Part shown: positions 15,421 through 24,105 of the stretch, in pieces | Numbering within the stretch: position 1 is the stretch's first letter | Layout of the letters: every line of letters begins with the position of its first letter | DNA from: Paenilisteria newyorkensis | GTDB taxonomy: Bacteria > Bacillota > Bacilli > Lactobacillales > Listeriaceae | NCBI RefSeq assembly: GCF_000766145.1 | Contig: NZ_JNFB01000012.1 | Location: 248,001 to 312,000 of the forward strand | Direction: 5' to 3' | DNA: 64,000 nt | Notes under the pieces: model-generated | Databases searched by the model: none | Seen by the model: the letters and a program-made list of their open reading frames with translations, nothing else | Told to the model about the DNA's origin: nothing | Made by a program: the position numbers and the translations under genes

Positions 15421-15855
15421 ATGGTAGCATTGAATAATCAAGATATTGCGTTGAAACAGGCGTTTAGCACGAAGGAAGAGGCGATTACGGCCGCGGGACA
15501 ATTGTTGGTGGATCAGGGTTACGTGGATGTGCCTTATATTGAGAAGATGAAAGAGCGTGACGCGATGACGACGACGTTTATCGGGAATATGGTGGCGATT
15601 CCGCATGGTACGGATGATTCGCGGGATATGATAAAAAACTCGGGAATCGTGATTTTGCAGGTGCCGGATGGTGTTTCGTTTGATGGCAATGAGGTGAAGG
15701 TTTTGATTGGTATTGCGGGTGCGGACGGCGAGCATATGGATTTACTGAGCAGTATCGCGATTGTGTGCTCGGAGGAAGAAAACGTGGCGCAAATCGTTGC
15801 TGCGGAGTCGAAGCAGGAGATTATTGACTTCTTTGAAGGGAGCGAAAGCGCATGA
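15421..15855 (+). CDS. mtlF: Mannitol PTS EIIA
   Basis: A 144-residue EIIA of the mannitol/fructose type that passes phosphate from HPr to the EIIB domain of MtlA. The phospho-accepting residue is His62 in AIPHGTDDSRD. It begins 2 bases after the mtlR stop, with GGAGG inside the end of mtlR acting as ribosome site, and overlaps mtlD by ATGA. Confidence 0.95.
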   Translation: MVALNNQDIALKQAFSTKEEAITAAGQLLVDQGYVDVPYIEKMKERDAMTTTFIGNMVAIPHGTDDSRDMIKNSGIVILQVPDGVSFDGNEVKVLIGIAGADGEHMDLLSSIAIVCSEEENVAQIVAAESKQEIIDFFEGSESA

Positions 15856-16997
15856 TCGCTGTACATTTTGGAGCTGGAAATATTGGTCGCGGTTTTATTG
15901 GGCAACTGCTGCATGAGGCGAAATACCATGTCACGTTTGTGGACGTGAACAAGACGGTTGTGAACGCGCTGAACGAGAAAAAGCAATACAATGTGATTTT
16001 AGCGGATGATTCGCAGCAAGTGGATTTGATCACAGATGTGAGCGCGATTAATAGCCAGGAAAATCCGGAGCAGGTCATCGCTGCCATTTTGGAAACAGAG
16101 CTTGTAACGACGGCGGTTGGACCAACGATTTTACCGTTTATTGCGAAGACGTTGGTGGTTGCAATAAAAGCAAGAACGGCGATTCAAAAACCATTGATTA
16201 TTATGGCGTGTGAAAATATGATCGGTGCCTCGGCGTCGCTTCAAGAGCGTGTTTACGCGGAGTTGACAGATGCTGAGAAAAAATATGCGGACGAATTCGT
16301 GTCATTCCCGAACGCTGCGGTGGACCGGATTGTGCCGAACCAAACGCACGATGACCCGCTGACTGTCCTAGTAGAGCCGTTTTATGAGTGGGTTGTTGAG
16401 AAAAGTGCGATTAAAGGCGCGGCGCCAGACGTTCCAGGAATCACTTACGTGGCCGATTTAACGCCGTATATTGAGCGCAAATTGTTCACGGTAAACACGG
16501 GTCACGCGGTAACGGCCTATATCGGTCATATGAAAAATATTGATTCCATTGAAGCGGCCATTCATAACGACAAAGTGCTATTCGCTGTTCGGAGCGCGCT
16601 CGAAGAAACTGGTGCGTTACTAGAAAAGAAATTCGACTTTGCGCATAAAGAACATCAAGCTTATATTGACAAAATTATTGAAAGATTCAAAAATCCTCAC
16701 ATTTCGGACTATGTATCCCGTGTTGGTCGTTCGCCAATGCGCAAATTAGGCCCAAATGACCGTTTTGTGCAGCCTGCGCGCCAATTTGTCGAAGCTTTTA
16801 ACGAAACACCAAAAGCACTCGCAGATGCGATTGCAGCGGCTCTGCGATTCAACGATCCAGATGATACGGAAGCTGTAGAGTTACAAGCACTTGTTGCCGC
16901 TGTAGGACTTGAGAAAGCGATTGCGGACGTGACAGGAATCGAGAGTTACTCCAAATTATTTGAGAAAGTAAAAGATTCGTATTTAAAATTAGCTTGA
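15852..16997 (+). CDS. mtlD: Mannitol-1-phosphate 5-dehydrogenase
   Basis: It oxidises mannitol 1-phosphate to fructose 6-phosphate with NAD+, feeding glycolysis. The 381-residue protein opens with the nucleotide-binding motif HFGAGNIGRGFIG and has the family segments VNTGHAVTAYIGH and VSRVGRSPMRKLGPNDR. It is the last mannitol gene and is coupled to mtlF by a 4-base overlap. No terminator separates it from the MazG-like gene. Confidence 0.96.
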   Translation: MIAVHFGAGNIGRGFIGQLLHEAKYHVTFVDVNKTVVNALNEKKQYNVILADDSQQVDLITDVSAINSQENPEQVIAAILETELVTTAVGPTILPFIAKTLVVAIKARTAIQKPLIIMACENMIGASASLQERVYAELTDAEKKYADEFVSFPNAAVDRIVPNQTHDDPLTVLVEPFYEWVVEKSAIKGAAPDVPGITYVADLTPYIERKLFTVNTGHAVTAYIGHMKNIDSIEAAIHNDKVLFAVRSALEETGALLEKKFDFAHKEHQAYIDKIIERFKNPHISDYVSRVGRSPMRKLGPNDRFVQPARQFVEAFNETPKALADAIAAALRFNDPDDTEAVELQALVAAVGLEKAIADVTGIESYSKLFEKVKDSYLKLA

Positions 16998-17043
16998 TAT
17001 TGTGCGATATGATACACTCTTTTTAAAAGAGGGGGTGGCAACA

Positions 17044-17346
17044 GTGGAGCAATTAAAGCAAACAGTGCGTCAATTTGTCGAAGCGCGTGGCTGGGAAGGG
17101 CAATATGCCTTGCAAAAAGACTTAGCCTTGTCTCTGACGCTAGAAGCAAGCGAACTACTCGAATGTTTCCAATGGAAAACGAGTGAGGAGGCTGTGACGG
17201 CGAATCGCGCGGAAATTTTAGACGAGTTGGCAGATGTTTTTATTTATGCGATTCAGATGGCTGATGCGATGGATGTCAGCGTGGAAACAATCGTACAGGA
17301 TAAGCTGGCGAAAAATGCAAGGAAATATCCGACAAAGAGTATCTGA
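17044..17346 (+). CDS. MazG-like nucleotide pyrophosphohydrolase
   Basis: A 100-residue all-alpha NTP pyrophosphohydrolase of the MazG/RS21-C6 type, which hydrolyses (often non-canonical) nucleoside triphosphates. The metal-binding pattern is visible as LTLEASELLE...W near 32-45 and EILDELADVFIYAIQMAD near 58-75. I chose the GTG after GAGGGGGTGGC, which gives the typical N-terminus VEQLKQTVRQF. A start 14 codons earlier lacks a ribosome site. It follows mtlD by 46 bases and may be transcribed with it, though the functions are unrelated. Confidence 0.85.
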   Translation: MEQLKQTVRQFVEARGWEGQYALQKDLALSLTLEASELLECFQWKTSEEAVTANRAEILDELADVFIYAIQMADAMDVSVETIVQDKLAKNARKYPTKSI

Positions 17347-17375
17347 CTCAAAAAGGTACTCTTTGTTGTCTTTTT
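17332..17375 (+). terminator. Terminator after the MazG-like gene
   Basis: ACAAAGAGTA and TACTCTTTGT make a perfect 10-base stem followed by TGTCTTTTTTT. The left arm overlaps the last codons of the gene. Confidence 0.85.
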
Positions 17376-17507
17376 TTACTTTTTTTTTGGAAATGTTCAC
17401 GGCTTCGTCATGGATTATATTTTTTAGACCTGATATACTAGAAGAGGATAGCTATAAACGATAAGGCGAATCTGAAAATCAACATTTAGGAAAGTGGGAA
17501 AAGAAAT

Positions 17508-18524
17508 ATGGGGAAAGTAACAATTGGTATTGATATTGGCACGGCTAATATTAGTATCTACTCAGACATGGAGAAAATGATTTTTCATGAGCCTACAGTT
17601 TTAGCATATGATACGAAAAAAGATAAAGTTCTGGAAATTGGCCATGAAGCGAAAGAGTTAGCAGAAAAGACACCGGGCTCGATTGTTGTGCTTAGTCCGT
17701 TACAAGGTGGTATTATTGCCGATTTTGATATGACATTACGATTGATGAAGAAAGTGGAAGGCCGTGTTAGCGCGGTTACCGGTAAGCGTTTTAAACAAAT
17801 GGATTTGATTGTAGCACTACTTCCTGGGGCTACGAATATTGAACGTCAAGCGATTGGAGACATCTTGTTTTCACTGGGAGTCAAGTCGCTTTATTTTATA
17901 GAAGGATCGCTCGCTGCAACGATGGGCGCGGGTTTACCGTTCGAGAAACCGATTGCAAACGTGATTGTAGACATCGGCGCTGGCAAAATTTCAACATCGC
18001 TCGTTTCCTATGGCGGCATCGTTACGAGTGCCACATTGCGCAAATCGGGTGACGAACTCGACCGTGATATCGCCCAACTGGTTCGCAATAAATATAATGT
18101 ATTGATTGGTTTAGAAACGGCGGAACAGGTGAAGTGGCAGTTGCATTGCGACACATCGTTGGTGGCAGAGAAGTCGATCGAGATTGAGGGGCGTGATTTA
18201 GTGACAGGTTTTCCAATCACGATTGAAGTACCAGCTACTGAATTCCAAGAAGAGATTGATGAATTTTTGAAACGCATTTTGAGCGTGGTTCAATCGACAC
18301 TAGAAACGAGTCCTCCTGAACTGAGCGGTAATATCCGTGCAAGTGGCGTAACGCTGACAGGCGGTGGCTCACTACTGGAAGGTTTATCCGATTGGTTGCA
18401 TAGCCAAATTATGGTGCCGGTTCATATGGCCCCAGCACCGTTCGAGTCCGTAGCGCTTGGAACGAGCATGGCAGGAGAACATTTAGATCGACTGATAAAT
18501 ATTGAAAAAGTAACGGCACGATAA
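17508..18524 (+). CDS. Divergent MreB/Mbl family actin-like protein
   Basis: A 338-residue bacterial actin homologue that would form membrane-associated filaments guiding sidewall peptidoglycan synthesis. The phosphate-1 loop reads IGIDIGTANISIYSD rather than DLGTANTLVY, and phosphate-2 reads DIGAGKISTS rather than DIGGGTTEVA. The adenosine motif GVTLTGGGSLLEGL and MGAGLPFEKP are conserved. The altered phosphate-2 loop suggests changed nucleotide handling and a specialised paralogue (MreBH-like) rather than the essential MreB. It is monocistronic, with TGGATT-N17-TATACT upstream and a strong terminator after it. Confidence 0.88.
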   Translation: MGKVTIGIDIGTANISIYSDMEKMIFHEPTVLAYDTKKDKVLEIGHEAKELAEKTPGSIVVLSPLQGGIIADFDMTLRLMKKVEGRVSAVTGKRFKQMDLIVALLPGATNIERQAIGDILFSLGVKSLYFIEGSLAATMGAGLPFEKPIANVIVDIGAGKISTSLVSYGGIVTSATLRKSGDELDRDIAQLVRNKYNVLIGLETAEQVKWQLHCDTSLVAEKSIEIEGRDLVTGFPITIEVPATEFQEEIDEFLKRILSVVQSTLETSPPELSGNIRASGVTLTGGGSLLEGLSDWLHSQIMVPVHMAPAPFESVALGTSMAGEHLDRLINIEKVTAR

Positions 18525-18544
18525 AAAAGGAATTGAAACATAAG

Positions 18545-18583
18545 AAAAACCGGGAGATTTTTTATACAATCTCTCGGTTTTTT
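18545..18583. terminator. Bidirectional terminator between MreB-like and GNAT genes
   Basis: AAAAACCGGGAGATT and AATCTCTCGGTTTTTT pair across an 8-base loop. It serves both converging genes. Confidence 0.88.
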
Positions 18584-18596
18584 AGATGTAGAGTTG

Positions 18597-19058
18597 TTAT
18601 TTTTTTAGTTTCGTATTTCCATACATAGTGACGGAATCTGGATTACTACTGAATCCATGTTTGCGATAAAAAAAGTCAGATGGATAGCCAATCTCAGTAT
18701 CCAATGCGATATTTGGAATATCCTTTTGCGCCAAATCAGCCTTTACAAAATCCAAAAAGGCGCCACCAATCCCTTTACTCTGAAAGGCATTAGCAATATA
18801 AAAGGAATCTAAATGATACTGTACACCGCGAAACCACGGACGAATGAAGCCGAGGGAGGCCGCGATAACTGCACCAGTAGCGTCGAGCGTAAGATAGCCC
18901 TCAAAGGTATTCATAGCGAGTAAGCGATCAAAATAAAGCTTTATTTCTTCGTAGGTCAATACATCATTCCAAGGTTCATCGGTAAAAACATCGATATATA
19001 ACTGGATTGCATCCTCAAGATACTGATTATCCCAAACAATAAAGCGTGTATCAATCAT
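18597..19058 (-). CDS. GNAT family N-acetyltransferase
   Basis: A 153-residue GNAT fold. The acetyl-CoA pyrophosphate loop appears as FQSKGIGGAFLDF near residues 92-104, following a beta-strand LDSFYIANA, and the C-terminus has FYRKHGFSSN. The substrate is unknown. I chose the ATG with GGAGG 6 bases upstream; an upstream in-frame start lies before the ribosome site. It converges on the MreB-like gene. Confidence 0.85.
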   Translation of the reverse strand: MIDTRFIVWDNQYLEDAIQLYIDVFTDEPWNDVLTYEEIKLYFDRLLAMNTFEGYLTLDATGAVIAASLGFIRPWFRGVQYHLDSFYIANAFQSKGIGGAFLDFVKADLAQKDIPNIALDTEIGYPSDFFYRKHGFSSNPDSVTMYGNTKLKK

Positions 19059-19099
19059 CGTAATCCTCCGTAGCAAACAATATTTGGTGATGCGATAAA

Positions 19100-19279
19100 C
19101 TATCTATATGAATAAGAACGATTATTTTTTCTCTTGGAACGAATCATGAATAGGATGCCTAGCACGAAGAGAACAATGGATGCGAGACAAACGATAAAGC
19201 CAATGATTCCAACGATACTGAACGATACGCCAACACCAACGATGCCTAAAACAAGCAGGATTAAACCGATAAGTTTCAT
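19100..19279 (-). CDS. Small membrane protein, 59 aa
   Basis: Found by hand on the minus strand. AAAGGAG sits 7 bases before an ATG that opens a 59-codon frame: MKLIGLILLVLGIVGVGVSF, then a second hydrophobic stretch ending in LGILFMI, then a basic tail RSKRKNNRSYSYR. Two membrane helices with a cytoplasmic basic tail are likely. No known domain is recognised. It lies 41 bases upstream of the GNAT gene on the same strand and may share its transcript. Confidence 0.7.
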   Translation of the reverse strand: MKLIGLILLVLGIVGVGVSFSIVGIIGFIVCLASIVLFVLGILFMIRSKRKNNRSYSYR

Positions 19280-19543
19280 TCAAAAACTCCTTTCTTTATG
19301 TAGGTATGTAATCTATTATAGCGAAAAAAGTAAGAATTATTAAGAGACTTTTGTCATGAAATCAAAAATTTAATAGACTAAACAAGATATTAAACAGGGG
19401 CTAGCTATTTTGTCTATAATAAAGCTTTCGGTGTTAGTTTAAGCGATTCTTCCTCATTTTTGTTTAGTAATTAAAACTTTCTTTGCTTTCAGTCTGTATT
19501 CTCGGTAAGATGGAAAGGATTAAACGAGAAAAGGGGATAAGGC

Positions 19544-20560
19544 ATGAAGGATTATATTGTGGACCGCTCTTACAAGGCGTCGATGGGGATAGCGAACGCG
19601 GTTTTAGTAACACTTGGCATGGGTTTATTATTGCAGACGATAGGGCAGATGATCGGTTTTACATGGTTAACAGAAATTGGAGCTGTCGGAAAATTATTAT
19701 TGATTCCTGGGCTTGGCGTGGGGATTGCGATATGTCTTGGTGCGAATACGCTTGTCGTGATTAGCGCGGCTGCTGCGTCGGTTATTGGTGGAGGCGCGAT
19801 ATTAGCGCTTGAAAATGGTGGTTTTTCGATTATTGGCGGGGAACCGATTGGCGCGATTCTGGCTGTTATTGTGGCGGTTTGGGTCGGTAAACGTGTGACG
19901 GGTAAAACAAATTTTGATATGATTTTAATTCCTGCCGCAGCACTGCTTTCGGGCGGGATTAGCGGATTGTTGTTTTCAAAGATTATGGCGCCGGTTTTGA
20001 CGTCGGTGAGTGGTGGCATTACGTCGCTTGTGGACGGGTCACCGATTCTTTCGTCGATGGTAATCGCGTTAGTGTTCGCGATTTTGATTCTGAGTCCGGC
20101 TTCATCGGCGGCACTGGCGATTGCTTTGCAGCTCGATCCGACGGCGAGTGCAGCGGCATTGATAGGCTGTTCGGTACAGTTTGTTTCTTTTGCAGTGCTA
20201 GGCTTCCGGGATAATAATTGGGGCGCGTTTTTTGCACAATTGATTTGCACGCCAAAATTGCAGACGCCAAATATCATTAAGCGACCGGCGGTGATGATTG
20301 TGCCACTTATTTCGGCGGTGATTGCAAGCCCAATCGGCGTACTTGTTTTCCATTTGCAAGCATCAGCAGAAGTGGCAGGGCTTGGTTTATGCGCCTTTGT
20401 TGCACCACTTTTCTTGATTGCGAATTACGGTTGGTTGTCTTTCGGTGCTTTCTTAATCGTCGCTGTTGTGATACCAGCAGTGATTGCACTCGTTGCTCGG
20501 CCATTCCTTTTGCGTTCGTCTTGGTTGCGGAGCGGGGATTTACGAGTCGAATTAGAATAA
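19544..20560 (+). CDS. PTS EIIC-like membrane protein (PTS_EIIC_2 type)
   Basis: A 338-residue, glycine/alanine-rich protein with about nine hydrophobic segments, resembling the PTS_EIIC_2 family of stand-alone EIIC permeases (segments SYKASMGIANAVLVTLGMGLLLQTIG, GGEPIGAILAV, SPASSAALAIALQLDPTA). No EIIA or EIIB gene is adjacent, so phosphotransfer must be shared with another system, or the protein acts as a simple permease. The substrate is unknown. The start follows AAAGGGGATAAGGC. It is monocistronic. Confidence 0.8.
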   Translation: MKDYIVDRSYKASMGIANAVLVTLGMGLLLQTIGQMIGFTWLTEIGAVGKLLLIPGLGVGIAICLGANTLVVISAAAASVIGGGAILALENGGFSIIGGEPIGAILAVIVAVWVGKRVTGKTNFDMILIPAAALLSGGISGLLFSKIMAPVLTSVSGGITSLVDGSPILSSMVIALVFAILILSPASSAALAIALQLDPTASAAALIGCSVQFVSFAVLGFRDNNWGAFFAQLICTPKLQTPNIIKRPAVMIVPLISAVIASPIGVLVFHLQASAEVAGLGLCAFVAPLFLIANYGWLSFGAFLIVAVVIPAVIALVARPFLLRSSWLRSGDLRVELE

Positions 20561-20564
20561 CAAA

Positions 20565-20622
20565 AAAGAGGATGAAGTAGGAAGTGACCTGTTAAAGGGC
20601 CAGAACCTATTCATCCTCTTTC
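20565..20622 (+). terminator. Terminator after the EIIC-like gene
   Basis: AAGAGGATGAAGTAGG pairs, with one mismatch, with CCTATTCATCCTCTT across a 24-base loop, followed by TTCC. It starts 5 bases after the stop codon. Confidence 0.65.
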
Positions 20623-21199
20623 CTCGTGATGTGCCGGAATTTGCCTGAGTAATTGGTTTAAATAAATCGGAATACGATAGAATATCTAAAAATAGTTGGT
20701 AGATAGAATTGGAAAATCCAGATATTTACTAGACAACTTTGGACTAGTAGATATGACTAACGTGTAACTAAGTTTAGAATTCAATGGTTGAATACGAAAC
20801 TTTTTCGCTAGCTATACTAAAAAGTGAGGTAAAACAATATTTTAATATAGTTGGAGCGACGTATCGAGATTCCGTATTCCTTGCCTTACGAGTGGATAAA
20901 TCTCTTGACGCGACCTTTTCATTTACCGTGGTCTTCCTCAAGCTCCCGTAAAACTGACCAATTACTTAAAAACTTCCTTCACCAGACGATATCCGACTAT
21001 AGCAAAGTTATGGTAACTCCATCCATACCGTCTATATGCACTAAAAGTGAGACAAAACATATAGACTCTCTCGCACGATATTCATTGAAAACAAATACCG
21101 CTTTCGTTAACGAGAATAGGGAAAAAGGAGAAACGAATAACTTGTGCAAACAATAATCGTTGGATAATCGAATTTCTTACTACGTTTCAAACATCCATC
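20623..21199. other. Gene-poor stretch, nothing convincing
   Basis: About 580 bases, AT-rich, between the EIIC terminator and the small ORF at 21.2 kb. A 101-codon frame starting with TTG at 20851 has no ribosome site and a low-complexity, implausible product. I see no structured element apart from a short TACTAG/CTAGTA inverted repeat near 20.73 kb. Confidence 0.6.
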
Positions 21200-21319
21200 T
21201 TAAATACGGGCTGCTCCGACAATGTCATTGGTTAACTTACTAAACTGACCTTTGGCTCGTGTGGCTAATTTGTCCTTTTCACCTATAAGCTTTTCTTTCA
21301 GTCTATGCGATTCTGTCAT
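21200..21319 (-). CDS. Small 39-aa protein, CsbD-like in composition
   Basis: Found by hand. The frame encodes MTESHRLKEKLIGEKDKLAT then RAKGQFSKLTNDIVGAARI. This charged, Lys/Ala/Gly-rich helical sequence recalls CsbD-type stress proteins, but it is shorter and the match is loose. GAGGGTGAT lies just upstream of the ATG. A possible sigma-B promoter (GTTTTA-N14-GGTTAA) ends 32 bases upstream, which fits a general-stress gene. The function is unknown. Confidence 0.5.
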   Translation of the reverse strand: MTESHRLKEKLIGEKDKLATRAKGQFSKLTNDIVGAARI

Positions 21320-21351
21320 CCAATCACCCTCTATCGCTTTGATACTATACA

Positions 21352-21377
21352 TTAACCGCTTTTCGCAAAGTTAAAAC
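21352..21377 (-). promoter_or_regulatory. Possible sigma-B promoter of the 39-aa gene
   Basis: On the minus strand, GTTTTA (21372-21377), a 14-base spacer and GGTTAA (21352-21357) resemble the sigma-B pattern GTTT-N13-15-GGGWAT, with one weak position in the -10. Confidence 0.4.
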
Positions 21378-21467
21378 ATAAATAGTAAAAAATGATACAT
21401 TCGGAATATGCTAAAGTGATTACGGATGGAAAAATGAGCTAATTTTTATGGACGAAAGTAATCGAAA

Positions 21468-21941
21468 TTAGAGGAAAACCGCCATAAAAATGTCATCTAC
21501 ATACTCACCATTGATAATAAATTCGTTGTGAAGCTGGCCTTCTTTTTGGAAACCATGTTTCGTATAAAATTGGATGGCTTTTTCGTTTGTCGATAGGACG
21601 CGTAAAGAGATTTTTTTCTTGTTTTCGGCTTTGGCGATGCGGTACAGTTCTTTCATGAGTGCAGAGCCGACGCCGTGTTTTTGGAAATCGGGATGTACAG
21701 CGATGTCCAGTGTCCAAACATGTTCGTTACTTTTTAGTGGAATCGGTGAGTGATAGCCTAGAATGCCCGCGATTTTTCCATCGATTTCGGCAACGACTTT
21801 GGATGCTGGTGGGTTTTTTAGTAGGTATTCGGATTCGGTATTGTAATGGGTTTCACCGGGTGTTGTTTCGGCTGTCCAAACGAGATGCTCGAGTTCAATC
21901 ATTCCCGCAGCATCTTGTTTCGTTGATTTTCTGATTAACAT
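21468..21941 (-). CDS. GNAT family N-acetyltransferase (RimI-like)
   Basis: 157 residues with a complete GNAT fold. The acetyl-CoA loop QKHGVGSALMKEL is near residues 90-102, preceded by the strand LDIAVHPDF, and the C-terminal FYTKHGFQKEG and IINGEYVDDIFMA segments are typical. The substrate is unknown. It starts 15 bases after the stop of the ABC permease gene, so it is probably the last gene of the four-gene operon that begins with the Mga-like regulator. Confidence 0.85.
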   Translation of the reverse strand: MLIRKSTKQDAAGMIELEHLVWTAETTPGETHYNTESEYLLKNPPASKVVAEIDGKIAGILGYHSPIPLKSNEHVWTLDIAVHPDFQKHGVGSALMKELYRIAKAENKKKISLRVLSTNEKAIQFYTKHGFQKEGQLHNEFIINGEYVDDIFMAVFL

Positions 21942-21956
21942 AATAAAACCTCTTTT

Positions 21957-23192
21957 CTAGTCGCGTTTCGCATATTTTAAGGATGTTTTCCAAGTTTTGA
22001 ATAGGCCGTCGTTTGTATAAAGAAGTACGTTGCCGCGGTAAAGTCGGATCGCTAGCCAGAACGCGAGGGCGTTGGTTAGGGCAAGGATGCCGAGCGAGAT
22101 GAAGATACCAGTGGCATCAACGGCGAGCAGGTCCATCCGGGCAAGCATCATCATCGGTGAGAACGTCGGCACGTAAGAACCGATCACGACGAGCATGTTA
22201 TTCGGTGCATTAGCGGCTGCAATCGAGCCCCAGTAGCCAATGATGGCAAACATTGTCATCGGATACATGAACTGCGATACGGTTTCGACATTTGGTGCCA
22301 TCGAGCCGATAATCGCAGAGAGCAGGATATAGAGTAGCAAGCCAAGGACGACGAATAGCAGGTTTAGAATGAGATAATACGTCGGGAACTGGGCGAGTTG
22401 GTCCAGAATTCCTTGAATCATCTCGGTGTTTTTACCGCCAATCATGACGACCGCAATACAGAGTCCGTAAAAGGCAATCTGGGTGAGCAACATGAGTAGA
22501 ATCGCGGTCAATTTCGCCATTAAATGGGTGGTTGACGAGACGCTGGATAAAATGATTTCCATAATCCGTGTGCCTTTTTCGTTCGCGATTTCTGCTGCCA
22601 CAATGCTGGCGTAACTCATCACGAAGATAAAAATCACGAGTGTCAGCATCAAAATCGCTGCGCTCATCGCTTCTTTTTGGCTGTTGGTTAATTGATCGTT
22701 GGATAGCAACTCGTTCTTGACTGGAACTGGTGTGGTGAGGCTCGCGAGTTGTTTTTCTGTAATGTTGTATTCTTTGATTTTCTGCTGCAAGGTCACGCTG
22801 GTTATGTCGTTTTGTAAGGCGGTGATGAGGGCGTTTCCTGCGGTTTCTTGGGATGTGTAAACGGCTTTGACTTCGTTGCCCAGTGGCGCGATCGTTACGA
22901 AGCCTTCGATATCACCAGCTGTCAGTGCTTTTTTTGCTGCCTTCTCGGTTTCGATTTTTTTGTCGACTTTGAAATTGGCTTTATCTGCGGCAATGGCCAT
23001 GGAGAAAGCTGGATTTTCAGAGATGACGGCGATTTTTGTAGGTTCGTCACCGCCGCCGAAGTAGTCGACGATTTTTGGCAGGGCAAAGATTGCCGCGCCG
23101 ATAAGTAGTGGGAGAAGTAGGGAGATTAGGAATGATTTCGTTTTGACGCGGCGTTTGTAGACTTGTGATGTGATGACCCAGAATTTACTCAT
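21957..23192 (-). CDS. ABC-2 type exporter permease (NatB/YhaP-like)
   Basis: 411 residues: one N-terminal membrane helix (about 20-40), a large extracytoplasmic region (about 45-170) and five or six C-terminal helices, the layout of NatB-type ABC-2 permeases used for Na+ or drug/peptide export. The motif EIANEKGTRIMEIILSSVS near 205-225 is characteristic. I chose the ATG that overlaps the ATPase stop by 8 bases, preceded by AGGTGA. It forms a transporter with the next gene; the substrate is unknown. Confidence 0.88.
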   Translation of the reverse strand: MSKFWVITSQVYKRRVKTKSFLISLLLPLLIGAAIFALPKIVDYFGGGDEPTKIAVISENPAFSMAIAADKANFKVDKKIETEKAAKKALTAGDIEGFVTIAPLGNEVKAVYTSQETAGNALITALQNDITSVTLQQKIKEYNITEKQLASLTTPVPVKNELLSNDQLTNSQKEAMSAAILMLTLVIFIFVMSYASIVAAEIANEKGTRIMEIILSSVSSTTHLMAKLTAILLMLLTQIAFYGLCIAVVMIGGKNTEMIQGILDQLAQFPTYYLILNLLFVVLGLLLYILLSAIIGSMAPNVETVSQFMYPMTMFAIIGYWGSIAAANAPNNMLVVIGSYVPTFSPMMMLARMDLLAVDATGIFISLGILALTNALAFWLAIRLYRGNVLLYTNDGLFKTWKTSLKYAKRD

Positions 23193-24081
23193 TCGTCTCA
23201 CCTGCTTTCCATTTAAAAATTTCTTCGAGTGTTGGTGGCTCTAGGCTAAACATTGGAATGAAGCCGTCTTTCGTGACAAAATCGAACACGGTATTGGCAT
23301 CGGATTCTTCTGCTAAGTGGACGATTCGAATGCCTTTGTGGTTCTCGATTTGCGTGACGCCAGGTAAGGCGGCTAGCGCTTCTGTTGGATGCGGTGCGTC
23401 AAGCATGATGCGTTTGCGCCCAAAACTGTTTTTGACGTCTTTGGATTTGCCGCGTAACACGGTTTTGCCTTGTTTTAGCATCACGAGCGAGTCGCATAAT
23501 TCATCGACATTTTCCATGCGATGACTTGAGAAAATAATTGTTGCGCCGTCTGCTTTGAGATCGAAAACGAATTTCTTCAGGATTTCGGCGTTGACAGGAT
23601 CGAGGCCGCTGAATGGTTCGTCGAGAATAACTAGCTTGGGACGGTGAATAATTGTGCTGATCAGTTGAATTTTTTGCTGATTCCCTTTGGATAGCGTTTT
23701 GACGAGATCGGTCTTTTTGCCGACGATTTCCGCGCGTTCCATCCAAAGATCGATTTCTGGCTTGATTTTAGCGCGAGAATAGCCTTTTAACTCTGCGAAA
23801 AAGGTGATTTGATCCTCAATCGTGACGTTTGGATAAAGGCCGCGTTCTTCTGGAAGATAGCCGATGATGTCGGTGTTTATTTTGGTGATGTCCTGGTTAT
23901 CCCAGAGAATTTCGCCGCTATTTGGACGTAAAAAATTAAGAATAAGGCGGAATGTGGTTGTTTTTCCAGCTCCGTTTTGGCCGATTAAACCGAGAATTTC
24001 GCCTTCATTAATCTGGAAATGTAAATCATCGACGGCTGTTTTTGCGCCGAATTGTTTGGACACGTTATTGACTTGTAGCAT
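23185..24081 (-). CDS. ABC transporter ATP-binding protein (NatA/YhaQ-like)
   Basis: A 298-residue ABC ATPase with Walker A GQNGAGKTTT (about 34-43), a Q-loop region replaced by YLPEERGLYPN as in NatA-type ATPases, the signature LSKGNQQKIQL, Walker B KLVILDEPFSGLDP and the H-loop in FSSHRME. A C-terminal extension of about 80 residues follows. AAAGGAG precedes the ATG. It lies 24 bases downstream of the Mga-like gene and overlaps the permease gene. Confidence 0.92.
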   Translation of the reverse strand: MLQVNNVSKQFGAKTAVDDLHFQINEGEILGLIGQNGAGKTTTFRLILNFLRPNSGEILWDNQDITKINTDIIGYLPEERGLYPNVTIEDQITFFAELKGYSRAKIKPEIDLWMERAEIVGKKTDLVKTLSKGNQQKIQLISTIIHRPKLVILDEPFSGLDPVNAEILKKFVFDLKADGATIIFSSHRMENVDELCDSLVMLKQGKTVLRGKSKDVKNSFGRKRIMLDAPHPTEALAALPGVTQIENHKGIRIVHLAEESDANTVFDFVTKDGFIPMFSLEPPTLEEIFKWKAGETNE

Positions 24082-24105
24082 GTGGGTATCAGCTCCTTTT
24101 TTGGT

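Noticed and set aside
20851-21156. 101-codon plus-strand frame between the EIIC and GNAT genes
   Set aside because: It starts with TTG without a ribosome site, has low-complexity content and no recognisable fold.
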